NCBI RefSeq assembly: GCF_902498845.1
Contig: NZ_CABVLM010000008.1
Span: forward strand, 186,001-250,000
DNA length: 64,000 nucleotides
Reading direction: 5' to 3'
From: Pseudoalteromonas rhizosphaerae
Lineage (GTDB): Bacteria > Pseudomonadota > Gammaproteobacteria > Enterobacterales > Alteromonadaceae
The notes under the pieces were generated by a model. The model saw nothing but the letters and a program-made list of their open reading frames with translations, was not told the DNA's origin and did no database searches. Of this stretch, positions 8,856-17,663 are shown piece by piece. A program made the translations under genes and the position numbers. Numbering within the stretch: position 1 is the first letter of the stretch; every line of letters begins with the position of its first letter.

Positions 8856-10106
8856 ATGCACAATCATAAGGCAAAATTAACGTCTCTATTAATAGTAAGC
8901 GCGCTGTGCACCAGCCAACAAACATTCGCTGAAGACTCAGTCTTTGTTGGTCATCTAGCTGATATGAGTGGCCCGACAGCTTTTGTTGGTAAAAATTACG
9001 CTGACGGCGTGCGTGATTCCCTAGCTTACATTAACGAAAATGGTGGCATCAATGGCACTAAACTCGAATATGAAACAATTGATTACGCTTACAAAGTGCC
9101 GCAAGCGATTGCCGCTTATAAAAAGTGGCATTCGCGTAAAAACATGGTTGCCATGCAAGGCTGGGGCACCGCTGATACCGAAGCACTGATCTCATTTGTA
9201 GCCAAAGATAAACTACCAGTATTTTCAGCGTCTTACTCTGGCCACTTAACGGATCCTATGGGTAAAAACCCACATACAAAGAAACCAGCTCCTTATAACT
9301 TTTTTTACGGCGCATCCTATTCAGATGCGTGCCGCGGTTTAGTCCAGTGGGCAGCTGAGGACTGGCAAAAAAAGGGGGGCAAAGGCAAACCTAAGTTTAC
9401 TCATATTGGTGCAAATCACCCCTTCCCTAATGCACCGAAAGAAGCCTGTGCAGAGTACGCCACCGAATTAGGCTTTGATGTACAACCTGCGGTTGTTATT
9501 TCGATGAAACCAGGTGATTTTAAAGCGCAATGTTTAAGCTTAAAAAGCTCAGGCTCAAATTACGGATATATAGGCAATCTAGGTGGTTCAGTATTGTCTT
9601 TAGTTAAATCATGTAACACCGTTGGTACCGATATTCAGTTTATGTCGAATATATGGGGGGGCGATAAAAAAATATTCCAAGCTGCGGGCGAAGGCATTAA
9701 AGATTATGTATTTCCAGCTATGACGCCGTTTTGGACTGATCAAGTACCTGGCATGAAACTCGTTAGGGAGATTTCAAAACAATCAGACCCTTCAGGCCAA
9801 GAAGAGCGTGTTCATCATTACATTCGTGGCGTGTGCTCAACATTCTTTATGAAAGAGGCTATGGAATGGGCAAAAGATAACGGCGGAATAACCGGTGAAA
9901 ATATTAAAAAAGCCATGTATGCCCGTAAAGATTGGGTACCAGCAGGACTTGAAGGCGTATGCCTTGCGGGCAACTGGAGTGAACAAGATCACCGTGGCAC
10001 TAACCAAGTTTACATTTACAAAGGCAACTATAACGAAGGCAATGTCGTCGTTGAAGAGTTATCACTGGTAACCATTGAGCGCCGTGATGCGTGGTTAGGT
10101 TTTTAA
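8856..10106 (+). CDS. Periplasmic substrate-binding protein, LivJ/K-like
   Basis: 416 residues with a cleavable signal peptide (cut near QQTFA-ED). The type I periplasmic-binding fold is marked by FVGHLADMSGPTAFVGKNYADG and NENGGINGTKLEYETIDYAYK. It belongs to the longer branch of the family that accompanies aromatic- or fatty-acid-type gene sets rather than classical leucine binding. It contains several cysteines (for example SDACRG, KEACAEY, KSCNTVG, RGVCST, EGVCLAG) that could form periplasmic disulfides. GGAAA lies 5-9 bases upstream. It delivers ligand to the permease pair. Confidence 0.9.
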   Translation: MHNHKAKLTSLLIVSALCTSQQTFAEDSVFVGHLADMSGPTAFVGKNYADGVRDSLAYINENGGINGTKLEYETIDYAYKVPQAIAAYKKWHSRKNMVAMQGWGTADTEALISFVAKDKLPVFSASYSGHLTDPMGKNPHTKKPAPYNFFYGASYSDACRGLVQWAAEDWQKKGGKGKPKFTHIGANHPFPNAPKEACAEYATELGFDVQPAVVISMKPGDFKAQCLSLKSSGSNYGYIGNLGGSVLSLVKSCNTVGTDIQFMSNIWGGDKKIFQAAGEGIKDYVFPAMTPFWTDQVPGMKLVREISKQSDPSGQEERVHHYIRGVCSTFFMKEAMEWAKDNGGITGENIKKAMYARKDWVPAGLEGVCLAGNWSEQDHRGTNQVYIYKGNYNEGNVVVEELSLVTIERRDAWLGF

Positions 10107-10123
10107 TAGCTCGTTAAACATAG

Positions 10124-10158
10124 CAGCGGATGAAGCATCTCGTTATTTTCATCCGCTG
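10124..10158 (+). other. Intercistronic stem-loop after binding-protein gene
   Basis: CAGCGGATGAA (10124-10134) pairs perfectly with TTCATCCGCTG (10148-10158) across a 13-base loop. Such hairpins after binding-protein genes commonly protect the upstream mRNA and reduce downstream expression. No immediate T-run, so full termination is unlikely. Confidence 0.6.
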
Positions 10159-10188
10159 ATAAATTATTAATTTTTCACGGAGTTAGCT

Positions 10189-11010
10189 ATGTCACAAGCA
10201 GCTATAAAAATACAACCTGCATCACCAATTCTAAGCGTTAACAATATTGAAGTTGTTTACGATGAAGTCATCCAAGTTTTACGTGGTGTTAGTTTAGATG
10301 TGCCAGAGGGTGAAATAGTCACCCTACTTGGGCCAAATGGCGCAGGAAAATCAACCACATTAAAAGCCATTTCTGGCTTATTAAAAACTGAAAATGGCGA
10401 AGTCACTAAAGGCGACATTACCTTTATGGGCGAACGAATAGACAATAAAAATGCCGAAGATGTGGTGCGCAGTGGATTGTTTCAGGTTATGGAAGGGCGT
10501 CGTATCATCGAAGATATGACCTCTCTAGAAAACTTAAAACTCGGCGCCTTTACCCGCAAAGACGCACAAATAAATCAAGACATTGAAATGGTGTACCACT
10601 ATTTCCCTCGCTTAAAAGAACGCACAGGCTTAGCTGGATATTTATCAGGTGGCGAACAACAAATGCTGGCAATTGGCCGTGCATTAATGGCACGTCCAAA
10701 GATGATTTGCCTCGATGAGCCATCGATGGGGTTATCGCCATTATTGGTTAAAGAAGTGTTCGGAATCATAAAAAAGATTAACCAAGATCAAGGTATTACT
10801 ATGCTGTTGGTAGAACAAAATGCCAACTATGCACTGAGAGCGGCTAATTATGGTTACATCATTGAATCAGGGAAAGTTGTATTAGATGGCACACAAGAGC
10901 AGCTTTTAAACAACGAAGATGTAAAAGAGTTTTACCTCGGTGGAGGTAACGAAGAACGTAAAAGCTTTAAAGATCTTAAGTCATATAAACGTCGCAAACG
11001 CTGGTTGTAA
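10189..11010 (+). CDS. ABC transporter ATP-binding protein, LivF-like
   Basis: 273 residues. Walker A GPNGAGKS, signature YLSGGEQQML, Walker B MICLDEPSMGLSPLL, and the switch region LLVEQNANYAL are typical of LivF/BraG subunits. The C-terminus has an extra basic tail (SFKDLKSYKRRKRW) of about 20 residues beyond the usual end. CGGAG lies about 8 bases before the ATG. It forms a heterodimer with the LivG-like ATPase. Confidence 0.92.
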   Translation: MSQAAIKIQPASPILSVNNIEVVYDEVIQVLRGVSLDVPEGEIVTLLGPNGAGKSTTLKAISGLLKTENGEVTKGDITFMGERIDNKNAEDVVRSGLFQVMEGRRIIEDMTSLENLKLGAFTRKDAQINQDIEMVYHYFPRLKERTGLAGYLSGGEQQMLAIGRALMARPKMICLDEPSMGLSPLLVKEVFGIIKKINQDQGITMLLVEQNANYALRAANYGYIIESGKVVLDGTQEQLLNNEDVKEFYLGGGNEERKSFKDLKSYKRRKRWL

Positions 11011-11055
11011 TCAACCTATCTATCTCTCTACTTTTTCTATGTTACTGGAGCTATT

Positions 11056-12303
11056 ATGAGCCATTTTTATCATGCCAATGAACATCAACACTCTGAAACC
11101 AGAGAACAAAATTTATTGTCCCGTTTAGCTGACTTTATTACCTATGCAAAAAATAACAGCCCCTATTATCAGGCTATATTAGCGAACATTGATGCCACGA
11201 ATATCACTACTCGCTCACAACTAGCGACTTTGCCGATCACCAGAAAATCTGACCTTTTAGACATACAAAAGCAACAGCCTCCGCTTGGCGGTCTCGCATC
11301 TAAAAGTGGCCATATAAATCGAATTTTTCAATCACCGGGGCCTATTTATGATCCTGAAAATTGCCAGCAAGATTGGTGGCGAATGGGCCAAGCCTTTTAT
11401 GCTGCGGGGTTTAGAGCAGGTGAGTTAGTACAAAATTGTTTGTCATACCATTTGACTCCTGGCGGTTTTATTCTTGATTCAGGGGCGCGTGCGTGTGGCT
11501 GTGTGGTTATACCCGCAGGCCCAGGGCAAACAGATCAACAACTTGACGTAATAGAAGATTTACACCCGCAAGGTTATTGTGGCACTCCCTCTTTTTTAAA
11601 AATATTACTGGATAAAGCGCAGGCAACTAAACGTGACGTTAGCAGCCTCAAAAAAGCACTGGTGACTGGAGAAGCATTATCTCATGAACTGCGCGAGTTA
11701 TTTAAACAACAAGGTATCAACACCTTACAGGCTTACGCAAGTGCCGATGTAGGCTTAATTGGCTATGAAACCATTGCTGACGATGGGTTAATTATCGCTG
11801 AAGATTTAATTGTCGAAATTGTGCGCCCAGGCAGCCTCACTCCAGTCGCAGATGGTGAGATTGGTGAAGTGGTTATTACAAGTTTCAATACTGATTATCC
11901 GTTAATCCGTTTTGCAACCGGTGACTTATCGGCTATCAAGCCAGGGCAAAGTGCGTGTGGTCGGACTAACATGCGCATTCAAGGTTGGTTAGGTAGAGCC
12001 GATCAAACCACGAAAATAAAAGGTATGTTTGTTCATCCTCAACAAATAGAGCGAATTAGGCTCAGTGTTAAGGGGATAAAGAAAATGCGCTTAGTGGTCA
12101 AGCTACAAGATCATCAAGACAAAATGCAGCTATTGTGTGAATACGATCAAGACCAATCAGAGCTAACTAAACTGGAACTCACCGGCGTATTGCTAGATAA
12201 CTTAAAACAATACACAAAATTAAATGGCAGTGTTGAGTTGGTCGAGCTAGGCAGCTTAGCTGATGATGGCAAAGTGATTGATGATCAACGAGTCATCGGA
12301 TAA
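11056..12303 (+). CDS. PaaK-like AMP-dependent CoA ligase
   Basis: 415 residues of the phenylacetate-CoA ligase family: N-terminal LADFITYAKNNSPYYQAIL, then LPITRKSDLLD, the central HPQGYCGTPSFLKILLDKA and VTGEALSHELRELF, followed by ADVGLIGYET and a C-terminal QGWLGRADQTTKIKGMFVHP domain. It should adenylate a carboxylic acid and transfer it to CoA, probably an aromatic or branched one (family knowledge). It is the second ANL-type ligase in the operon, so two activating enzymes of different subfamilies are co-expressed with one importer. Starts 45 bases after the LivF-like gene. Substrate not determined. Confidence 0.85.
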   Translation: MSHFYHANEHQHSETREQNLLSRLADFITYAKNNSPYYQAILANIDATNITTRSQLATLPITRKSDLLDIQKQQPPLGGLASKSGHINRIFQSPGPIYDPENCQQDWWRMGQAFYAAGFRAGELVQNCLSYHLTPGGFILDSGARACGCVVIPAGPGQTDQQLDVIEDLHPQGYCGTPSFLKILLDKAQATKRDVSSLKKALVTGEALSHELRELFKQQGINTLQAYASADVGLIGYETIADDGLIIAEDLIVEIVRPGSLTPVADGEIGEVVITSFNTDYPLIRFATGDLSAIKPGQSACGRTNMRIQGWLGRADQTTKIKGMFVHPQQIERIRLSVKGIKKMRLVVKLQDHQDKMQLLCEYDQDQSELTKLELTGVLLDNLKQYTKLNGSVELVELGSLADDGKVIDDQRVIG

Positions 12304-12326
12304 CCCAATTAGAACTAGGAGTTTTA

Positions 12327-12818
12327 ATGAACAATATAGCCTTTCAAGATTATTCCCCCGATGAGCTCAGCCATTGTTATGGCTGTGGCAAAAACAATGA
12401 GCAGGGTCACCAATTAAAAAGTTATTGGTATCAGGATGAGCAAAATCAAGGCAATATCGATAAAACTATCGCCCACTTTACGCCGCAACCTTGCCATACA
12501 GCAATCCCTGGCTTTGTTTATGGTGGGCTGCTTGCGTCCCTGATTGACTGCCATGGTACAGGCAGTGCCGCTGCTATAGCTTATCGATATGCAGAGCGAG
12601 AGATGGGGACTCAACCTGCATTTCGTTTTGTTACAGGGGCTTTAAATGTTAACTTTTTAGCGCCGACTCCAATGGGGGTAGAGCTGCAGCTAATAGGTAG
12701 CTTCATTGAAGTAAAACCCAACAAAGTGATTGTCGACATCACGCTATCAGCGAACAACGTGATCTGTGTTAAAGGCAGCGTAATTGCTGTGAAAATGCCA
12801 GCGAGCTTTATCAGTTAG
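12327..12818 (+). CDS. PaaI-family hotdog-fold thioesterase
   Basis: 163 residues. The hotdog domain shows GFVYGGLLASLIDCHGTGSA (the helix carrying the catalytic region) and FRFVTGALNVNFLAPTP. The N-terminus has a CYGCGKNNEQG motif, as in the YbgC/PaaI-like group with a CxxC pair. Expected activity is hydrolysis of acyl-CoA, which would recycle CoA or rescue dead-end products of the two ligases. TAGGAG lies 7 bases before the ATG. Last gene of the operon, ended by the stem-loop at 12830. Confidence 0.85.
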   Translation: MNNIAFQDYSPDELSHCYGCGKNNEQGHQLKSYWYQDEQNQGNIDKTIAHFTPQPCHTAIPGFVYGGLLASLIDCHGTGSAAAIAYRYAEREMGTQPAFRFVTGALNVNFLAPTPMGVELQLIGSFIEVKPNKVIVDITLSANNVICVKGSVIAVKMPASFIS

Positions 12819-12829
12819 CATTCAAAGTT

Positions 12830-12855
12830 AAGAGCGAACTGCCGTGTTCGCTCTT
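12830..12855. terminator. Bidirectional stem-loop between convergent genes
   Basis: AAGAGCGAAC (12830-12839) pairs with GTTCGCTCTT (12846-12855) around a 6-base loop. It separates the thioesterase gene from the convergent small membrane protein gene. The T-tail is weak on both strands. Confidence 0.65.
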
Positions 12856-12866
12856 CAATTCAAAAC

Positions 12867-13127
12867 TTAGCGCTTACCTAGCTTTTTCAGCAGTACACTG
12901 ACTGATAGCGACAAAGCCATAATCACCACACCATAAATAACTAACATACCTGACGGTGTAGCAAGTTCTATTATTTGCTCGTTTGCGCCCACGCATAAGT
13001 TTGTTTTATGATTAATAGCTCCACCACTGTCTAAACAGCGGTCAACCAATAAAAATCCATGTAGCCACCATACAACAAACAAGCTTACTAAAACGCCAGC
13101 TAAAGATGGCAGTAAATTATTTTTCAT
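12867..13127 (-). CDS. Small hypothetical inner-membrane protein
   Basis: 86 residues: a first membrane segment (LAGVLVSLFVVWWLHGFLLV), a roughly 40-residue polar loop with two cysteines (DRCLDSG and NLCVGAN), then a second segment (GMLVIYGVVIMALSLSVSVL) and a basic tail. The two Cys in a likely periplasmic loop could form a disulfide. No family recognised. No clear ribosome-binding site. Upstream, 13128-13311 holds no gene I can support. Confidence 0.55.
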   Translation of the reverse strand: MKNNLLPSLAGVLVSLFVVWWLHGFLLVDRCLDSGGAINHKTNLCVGANEQIIELATPSGMLVIYGVVIMALSLSVSVLLKKLGKR

Positions 13128-13311
13128 AGATAAAAAACAAACGAGAAAGTAAAATAACAGCCTCCTATAATAGCAAGCACAGTACCGGATAACCGCACTA
13201 CAAAAGCCTATTTTTGAAAATAAAAATTAATACTTATGAGTTGATTTAGATGCTAATTATAGCAGTCATTCAGCTACGATAAATTACGACAATACTCAAG
13301 CTAGCATCACT

Positions 13312-13935
13312 TTAAACCAGCGCAACCAATTTCAATTCCTTACCGCAGCTTATTTGATGACATTGTGCCAACAACAATTCTGCGGTAGCCATGGCATCGG
13401 TAAGTGCATGATGGCAACCATAATGAGGTAGCTCATAACGCGCCCGACAAGCACCAAGGGTTAAATCATCCAAGCCGATTTCATGGCCTTGTTGGTGCAA
13501 GCGCTTTTTTTCAATCTGAAAAGTATCAATGATCAATAAAGGCTGCACATCAATATTATGTGCTTGAAATGCCTGCTTTAAAAATCCCCAATCTAAAGTC
13601 GCATTGTGAAATACCAAAATAGCGTCCGAAAAATGAGCGCTTAGCTTAGCTAAAATGGCCGCTAAGCTTTGCCCTGTTGCCACATCTTGCTGGGCAATTC
13701 CATGATAAACAGGGCTTTGCTCAAGGCGCAGTACATCTTTATTTATGGCGTGCTGAGCTTGGCTCAATTTAATGCATTGCTTTTCTATCAACACCCATGC
13801 AATCGAGACAATTTCATGCTGTTTTGGATCAAGCCCAGTCAGCTCTAAATCAATTACTATATAGCGCTGTACTAGTGCATTTTGAGCAAGTAATTGCTTA
13901 CGCGCAAAATAGCGACTCAACCAACGTTTAACCAC
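13312..13935 (-). CDS. DnaQ-like 3'-5' exonuclease family protein
   Basis: 207 residues. DEDDh exonuclease motifs: YIVIDLELTG (first Asp-x-Glu), VFHNATLDWGFL (motif II) and HHALTDAMATAELL (His-x4-Asp, motif III). Similar to the epsilon proofreading fold but encoded away from dnaQ. Starts with GTG; GGTGA lies about 8 bases upstream. It follows the cNMP/CBS/DUF294 gene by 35 bases. This pair beside an acetate symporter recurs in gammaproteobacteria (from memory), so it may be functionally tied to carbon signalling. Substrate unknown. Confidence 0.85.
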   Translation of the reverse strand: MVKRWLSRYFARKQLLAQNALVQRYIVIDLELTGLDPKQHEIVSIAWVLIEKQCIKLSQAQHAINKDVLRLEQSPVYHGIAQQDVATGQSLAAILAKLSAHFSDAILVFHNATLDWGFLKQAFQAHNIDVQPLLIIDTFQIEKKRLHQQGHEIGLDDLTLGACRARYELPHYGCHHALTDAMATAELLLAQCHQISCGKELKLVALV

Positions 13936-13970
13936 TTAGCTTGTCACCTTATTCATAGCAAAACACATAT

Positions 13971-15809
13971 TTATAAACTTCCACGAGCAAACTTAAATGC
14001 CGCAGCTTGTTGTGCGAGCTTGAGTAAATAGAAGGCTTCTTTTAATTGATGACGTTCAAGGGAGTTTAGTTTATCTGGGTTAATACAGTTACTCGGTAGC
14101 CCTTCTTCGTTTATTTGCGTGCGCAAACGTAACTGAGTTAAAAATCGCCAGCAGTCTTTCAAATTATATACATCGTGATTACTTAACAATGAATGTTTCA
14201 GTAATGCATCTAAGCGCTCTTGGGTGTTCGCTCGGCGTATGCCTGCTTTTAACGCATATAGACGAACAATATCGTTAATGATCACCACGCCACGTTTTTT
14301 CAAATCGATGTATTTGTGCTGTTTCGCATCTTTTTCGAGTTTAAACTGATTAAATAAACCAATTGGTACTGAGTTAGATTTAATATCGGTTGCCATTGCC
14401 GCGTAAAATAATTCGTTACGAGAAATACGGGTTAGCTGCTCACAAAATGCGGTGTAAAGCGCTGTAGAGCCTTCAATAAAGCGTAAGTCAAAAAATATTT
14501 TACAGTTCAGCATAGCCTGCGGCGTTGGGCTTTTTATCCAAGCAAAAAACTTTTCACACCAATCAGATATACTCATTCTGCATAATTCACTGCTGGCCAT
14601 TATGTTACCTGGACAACGCCTGATACCGCACTCGACCAACTGCTCACAAACAAACTCCCCCATCCGGCGGTAGTAATCTTGATGTTGCTCGCTTAAGTCA
14701 TCAGGCAGTAATAAGCCGTTATCTTGATCAGAATGCAAGGTTTGCTCTTCACGCGCTTGAGAGCCAAAACAAATAAAACTAAAGCTAGTAGGAGCGGCAC
14801 CGCACTCTTCTTGGAATAAATATATTAGTCGTGAGGTTAACGCATCAGTTAAACCACTGAGTAATTTACCTATCAACGATATATCATCAATATTATGAGA
14901 AAAGCTCCGCAATAATTTAGGTACTTCTGCCGCATAACGCTTTAAATCTGCGACACTATGAGCTTTATAAATACGGCCAATCAATTGAACGGGGTCGCTC
15001 TTTTGCTGACGTAATAAGTCAGTACTGGTGATCATGCCCAACGCTTTATGGTGTTCATCCAACACTGGTAAATGGTGAATATTATGTTTGAGCATTAAAT
15101 GCAGCGCTGAAAAAACGCGGTTATTTTCAAAAATAAACTTGGGTTTGACACTCATGATAGTGCTAACCGCTTGTTTGGGATCGATTTCATCGGCTAATAC
15201 CCGGTTGCGTAAATCGCGATCTGTAACCACACCAACCAAGCGTTCAAATTCTGTCACCATAATCGACGAAACGCCGTGCTCTTTCATTTTTTTAGCTGCT
15301 TGGCGAATACTTGCATCAGGCGACAAAGTGACCGCTTTACGTGACATCAGTTCAGATATCTTACGTTCAGACCAACTATCGTTTTGGCTTTTATAATGTG
15401 AAGAAAGCAGCCGATTTGCATGCGCGCGAACAAAATACTGCTCAAACGTTTTATATTCACGGCGTAAGTAGTCGAAAGCATCTTGGTTGAGCATATAAAC
15501 TATGCCCTCTTTTTGCACTTCTAAACGGTTTTGAATTGCCTCGCCGGTCAGCAGTGAAGGAAAGCCAAAATAATCGCCTTGTGCTAAACGAGTGATCACA
15601 TCGCCTTTTGCATCCACTAAGTCATACAAACCAGAGCGAATTAAAAACAGCTTAGGTGAGGCTGATTGCAGCCATTGCGTTTGGTTTTCACGGGTTAGAT
15701 AAATAACATCGAGATGTTTTATAAAGTAATCTGTTGCGCTGCTATCAAGGTCGCTAAATGGCATTTGTGCTAGCACAAACTGGGCGACTTCCTGTTGCTC
15801 ATTATTCAT
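13971..15809 (-). CDS. cNMP-binding / CBS-pair / DUF294 nucleotidyltransferase-like protein
   Basis: 612 residues from the ATG at 15809. Order: cyclic-nucleotide-binding-like domain (about 1-130, with RLAQGDYFGFPSLLTGEAIQ), two CBS motifs (MSRKAVTLSPDASIRQAAKK and IMSVKPKFIFENNRVFSALH), then DUF294 with a nucleotidyltransferase-like motif FGSQAREEQTLHSDQDNGLL and a helical C-terminus. The GSxxR plus DxD pattern resembles GlnD-type nucleotidyltransferases. A longer reading frame starts upstream of the terminator at 15866, so I reject it. Lies downstream of the symporter genes in the same direction. A plausible role is sensing adenylate or cyclic nucleotides to tune acetate uptake (inference). 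Confidence 0.85.
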   Translation of the reverse strand: MNNEQQEVAQFVLAQMPFSDLDSSATDYFIKHLDVIYLTRENQTQWLQSASPKLFLIRSGLYDLVDAKGDVITRLAQGDYFGFPSLLTGEAIQNRLEVQKEGIVYMLNQDAFDYLRREYKTFEQYFVRAHANRLLSSHYKSQNDSWSERKISELMSRKAVTLSPDASIRQAAKKMKEHGVSSIMVTEFERLVGVVTDRDLRNRVLADEIDPKQAVSTIMSVKPKFIFENNRVFSALHLMLKHNIHHLPVLDEHHKALGMITSTDLLRQQKSDPVQLIGRIYKAHSVADLKRYAAEVPKLLRSFSHNIDDISLIGKLLSGLTDALTSRLIYLFQEECGAAPTSFSFICFGSQAREEQTLHSDQDNGLLLPDDLSEQHQDYYRRMGEFVCEQLVECGIRRCPGNIMASSELCRMSISDWCEKFFAWIKSPTPQAMLNCKIFFDLRFIEGSTALYTAFCEQLTRISRNELFYAAMATDIKSNSVPIGLFNQFKLEKDAKQHKYIDLKKRGVVIINDIVRLYALKAGIRRANTQERLDALLKHSLLSNHDVYNLKDCWRFLTQLRLRTQINEEGLPSNCINPDKLNSLERHQLKEAFYLLKLAQQAAAFKFARGSL

Positions 15810-15865
15810 TTGTCTACTCGCAAAAAACAATCGTACGATCACTGTACTGCTATCAACGGTAAATA

Positions 15866-15891
15866 AAAAGCCCGACTTAAGTCGGGCTTTT
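15866..15891. terminator. Perfect rho-independent terminator after symporter gene
   Basis: GCCCGACTTAAGTCGGGC (15870-15887) is self-complementary, flanked by AAAA and TTTT, so it can act in both directions. On the minus strand it closes the two-gene symporter unit. Confidence 0.9.
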
Positions 15892-15928
15892 GGATCTATC
15901 AATATTAATTAATAGAGTATCAGCGTTG

Positions 15929-17653
15929 TTAGTGAGCGTGAGCTTCACTAGACCCTTTAGGATTACGAATGCCTTCAACCATTTCTTGAATTTCAAGCGG
16001 TGTATCAGCGGTAAACTTAACCACGATTGCAGCAACTGCAAAGTTAATAAGCATACCAACTAGACCAATACCTTCTGGTGAAATACCTAAGAACCAATGC
16101 TCAGGGCTATTTAGTTCTGGGCTGATGAACTTGAAGAAGATGATATATGCCGCAGTAAAGGTAATACCTGTAACCATACCTAGAACCGCACCTTCTTTAT
16201 TCATCTTCTTAGAGAAGATACCCATAATGATCGCCGGGAAGAAACTTGCTGCGGCCAAGCCGAATGCAAATGCCACCACCGACGCCACGAATCCAGGCGG
16301 ATTAATACCAAAGTAAGCGGAGATAACAATCGCAACCATGGCTGCCAACCTCGCTGCGAGTAACTCTTGTTTATCGCTAATGTCTGGTTTTAAGGTCCGC
16401 TTAAGTAAATCATGCGATACCGAAGTCGAAATAACTAACAGTAACCCTGCTGTTGTTGATAGTGCCGCAGCAATACCACCGGCGGCCACAAGTGCCACGA
16501 CCCATGCTGGTAAGTTAGCAATTTCAGGGTTAGCAAGTACCATGATGTCGCGGTCAACGTTAACTTCGTTAGCGCTGTTTGGATCATCAATTTTACCTGC
16601 TGTGTAGAACATTTTGCCATCACCGTTTTTATCATTAAAAGTGATTAAGCCCGTTCTTTCCCAATTTTTTACCCATACTGGTGCTTCAGCGTATTCAGTA
16701 CCACTTCCGTCTTTACCATTTATGGTATCAATCATGTTAACACGGGCAAATGCTGCAACCGCTGGTGCTGTTGTGTAAACTATCGCAATGAATACTAAAG
16801 TCCATGCCGCTGAAATACGCGTATCTTTAACGCGAGGTACAGTGAAAAAGCGTACGATTACATGAGGAAGACCGGCAGTACCCACCATTAAGGCACCAGT
16901 AATAGCAAACACATCAATCATGCTCTTAGAGCCTTCAGTGTATTGTGCAAAGCCAAGTTCAGCACTTAAACCGTCCAGTTTATCAAGTACGTATACACCA
17001 TCGCTGCCAATTAATGTCGCGCCAAAGCCTGTTTGTGGGAAGAAGTGACCCGTCATCATCATAGAGATAAAGATGGCAGGAACAAGGTAAGCAAATACCA
17101 GTACACAGTACTGTGCTACTTGGGTATAAGTAATGCCCTTCATACCACCGAGTACCGCATAGAAGAAGACAATAACCATACCAATGTAAACACCCGTTTC
17201 AATTTCAACTTCTAAGAAACGTGAGAATACAACGCCTACACCACGCATTTGCCCTGCAATGTACGTAAAACAAATGAAGATGGCACATAAGATTGCCACT
17301 AAACGCGCGGTGCGTGAATAGTAACGGTCGCCGATAAAGTCTGGCACAGTAAACTTGCCGAATTTACGTAAGTAAGGTGCTAAACACATAGCAAGTAGTA
17401 CATAACCACCGGTCCACCCCATTAAGTAAACGCCGCCATCATACCCTGCAAAAGAGATGATACCCGCCATTGAGATAAATGACGCAGCACTCATCCAGTC
17501 AGCGGCTGTTGCCATACCATTAGCCAGAGGCGGAACACCACCACCTGCTACATAAAACTCTTTTGTTGAGCCTGCTCGGGCCCAAATTGCAATGCCGATA
17601 TAAAGCGCGAAGCTCAACCCGACAATTATAAACGTGAGTGTTTGAACATCCAT
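15929..17653 (-). CDS. Sodium:solute symporter large subunit, ActP-like (VC_2705 type)
   Basis: 574 residues, about 13 membrane segments, SSS family. Landmarks: EFYVAGGGVPPLANGMATAA with ADWMSAASFISMAG, GYDGGVYLMGWTGGYVLL and the sodium-site-like SVSHDLLKR region. A hydrophilic insertion (about residues 310-380, with NGKDGSGTEYAE) distinguishes the VC_2705 subfamily from E. coli ActP. It probably imports acetate or another short carboxylate with Na+ (family and context). AGGAG lies 7 bases before the ATG, 10 bases after the DUF4212 stop. Partner of the small subunit, next to a CrbS-like kinase. Confidence 0.88.
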   Translation of the reverse strand: MDVQTLTFIIVGLSFALYIGIAIWARAGSTKEFYVAGGGVPPLANGMATAADWMSAASFISMAGIISFAGYDGGVYLMGWTGGYVLLAMCLAPYLRKFGKFTVPDFIGDRYYSRTARLVAILCAIFICFTYIAGQMRGVGVVFSRFLEVEIETGVYIGMVIVFFYAVLGGMKGITYTQVAQYCVLVFAYLVPAIFISMMMTGHFFPQTGFGATLIGSDGVYVLDKLDGLSAELGFAQYTEGSKSMIDVFAITGALMVGTAGLPHVIVRFFTVPRVKDTRISAAWTLVFIAIVYTTAPAVAAFARVNMIDTINGKDGSGTEYAEAPVWVKNWERTGLITFNDKNGDGKMFYTAGKIDDPNSANEVNVDRDIMVLANPEIANLPAWVVALVAAGGIAAALSTTAGLLLVISTSVSHDLLKRTLKPDISDKQELLAARLAAMVAIVISAYFGINPPGFVASVVAFAFGLAAASFFPAIIMGIFSKKMNKEGAVLGMVTGITFTAAYIIFFKFISPELNSPEHWFLGISPEGIGLVGMLINFAVAAIVVKFTADTPLEIQEMVEGIRNPKGSSEAHAH

Positions 17654-17663
17654 TGCTTAGCTC

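Noticed and set aside
15810..15902. Longer N-terminus for the cNMP/CBS/DUF294 protein
   Set aside because: It would translate across the perfect terminator at 15866-15891 that ends the upstream symporter transcript, so the ATG at 15809 is preferred.
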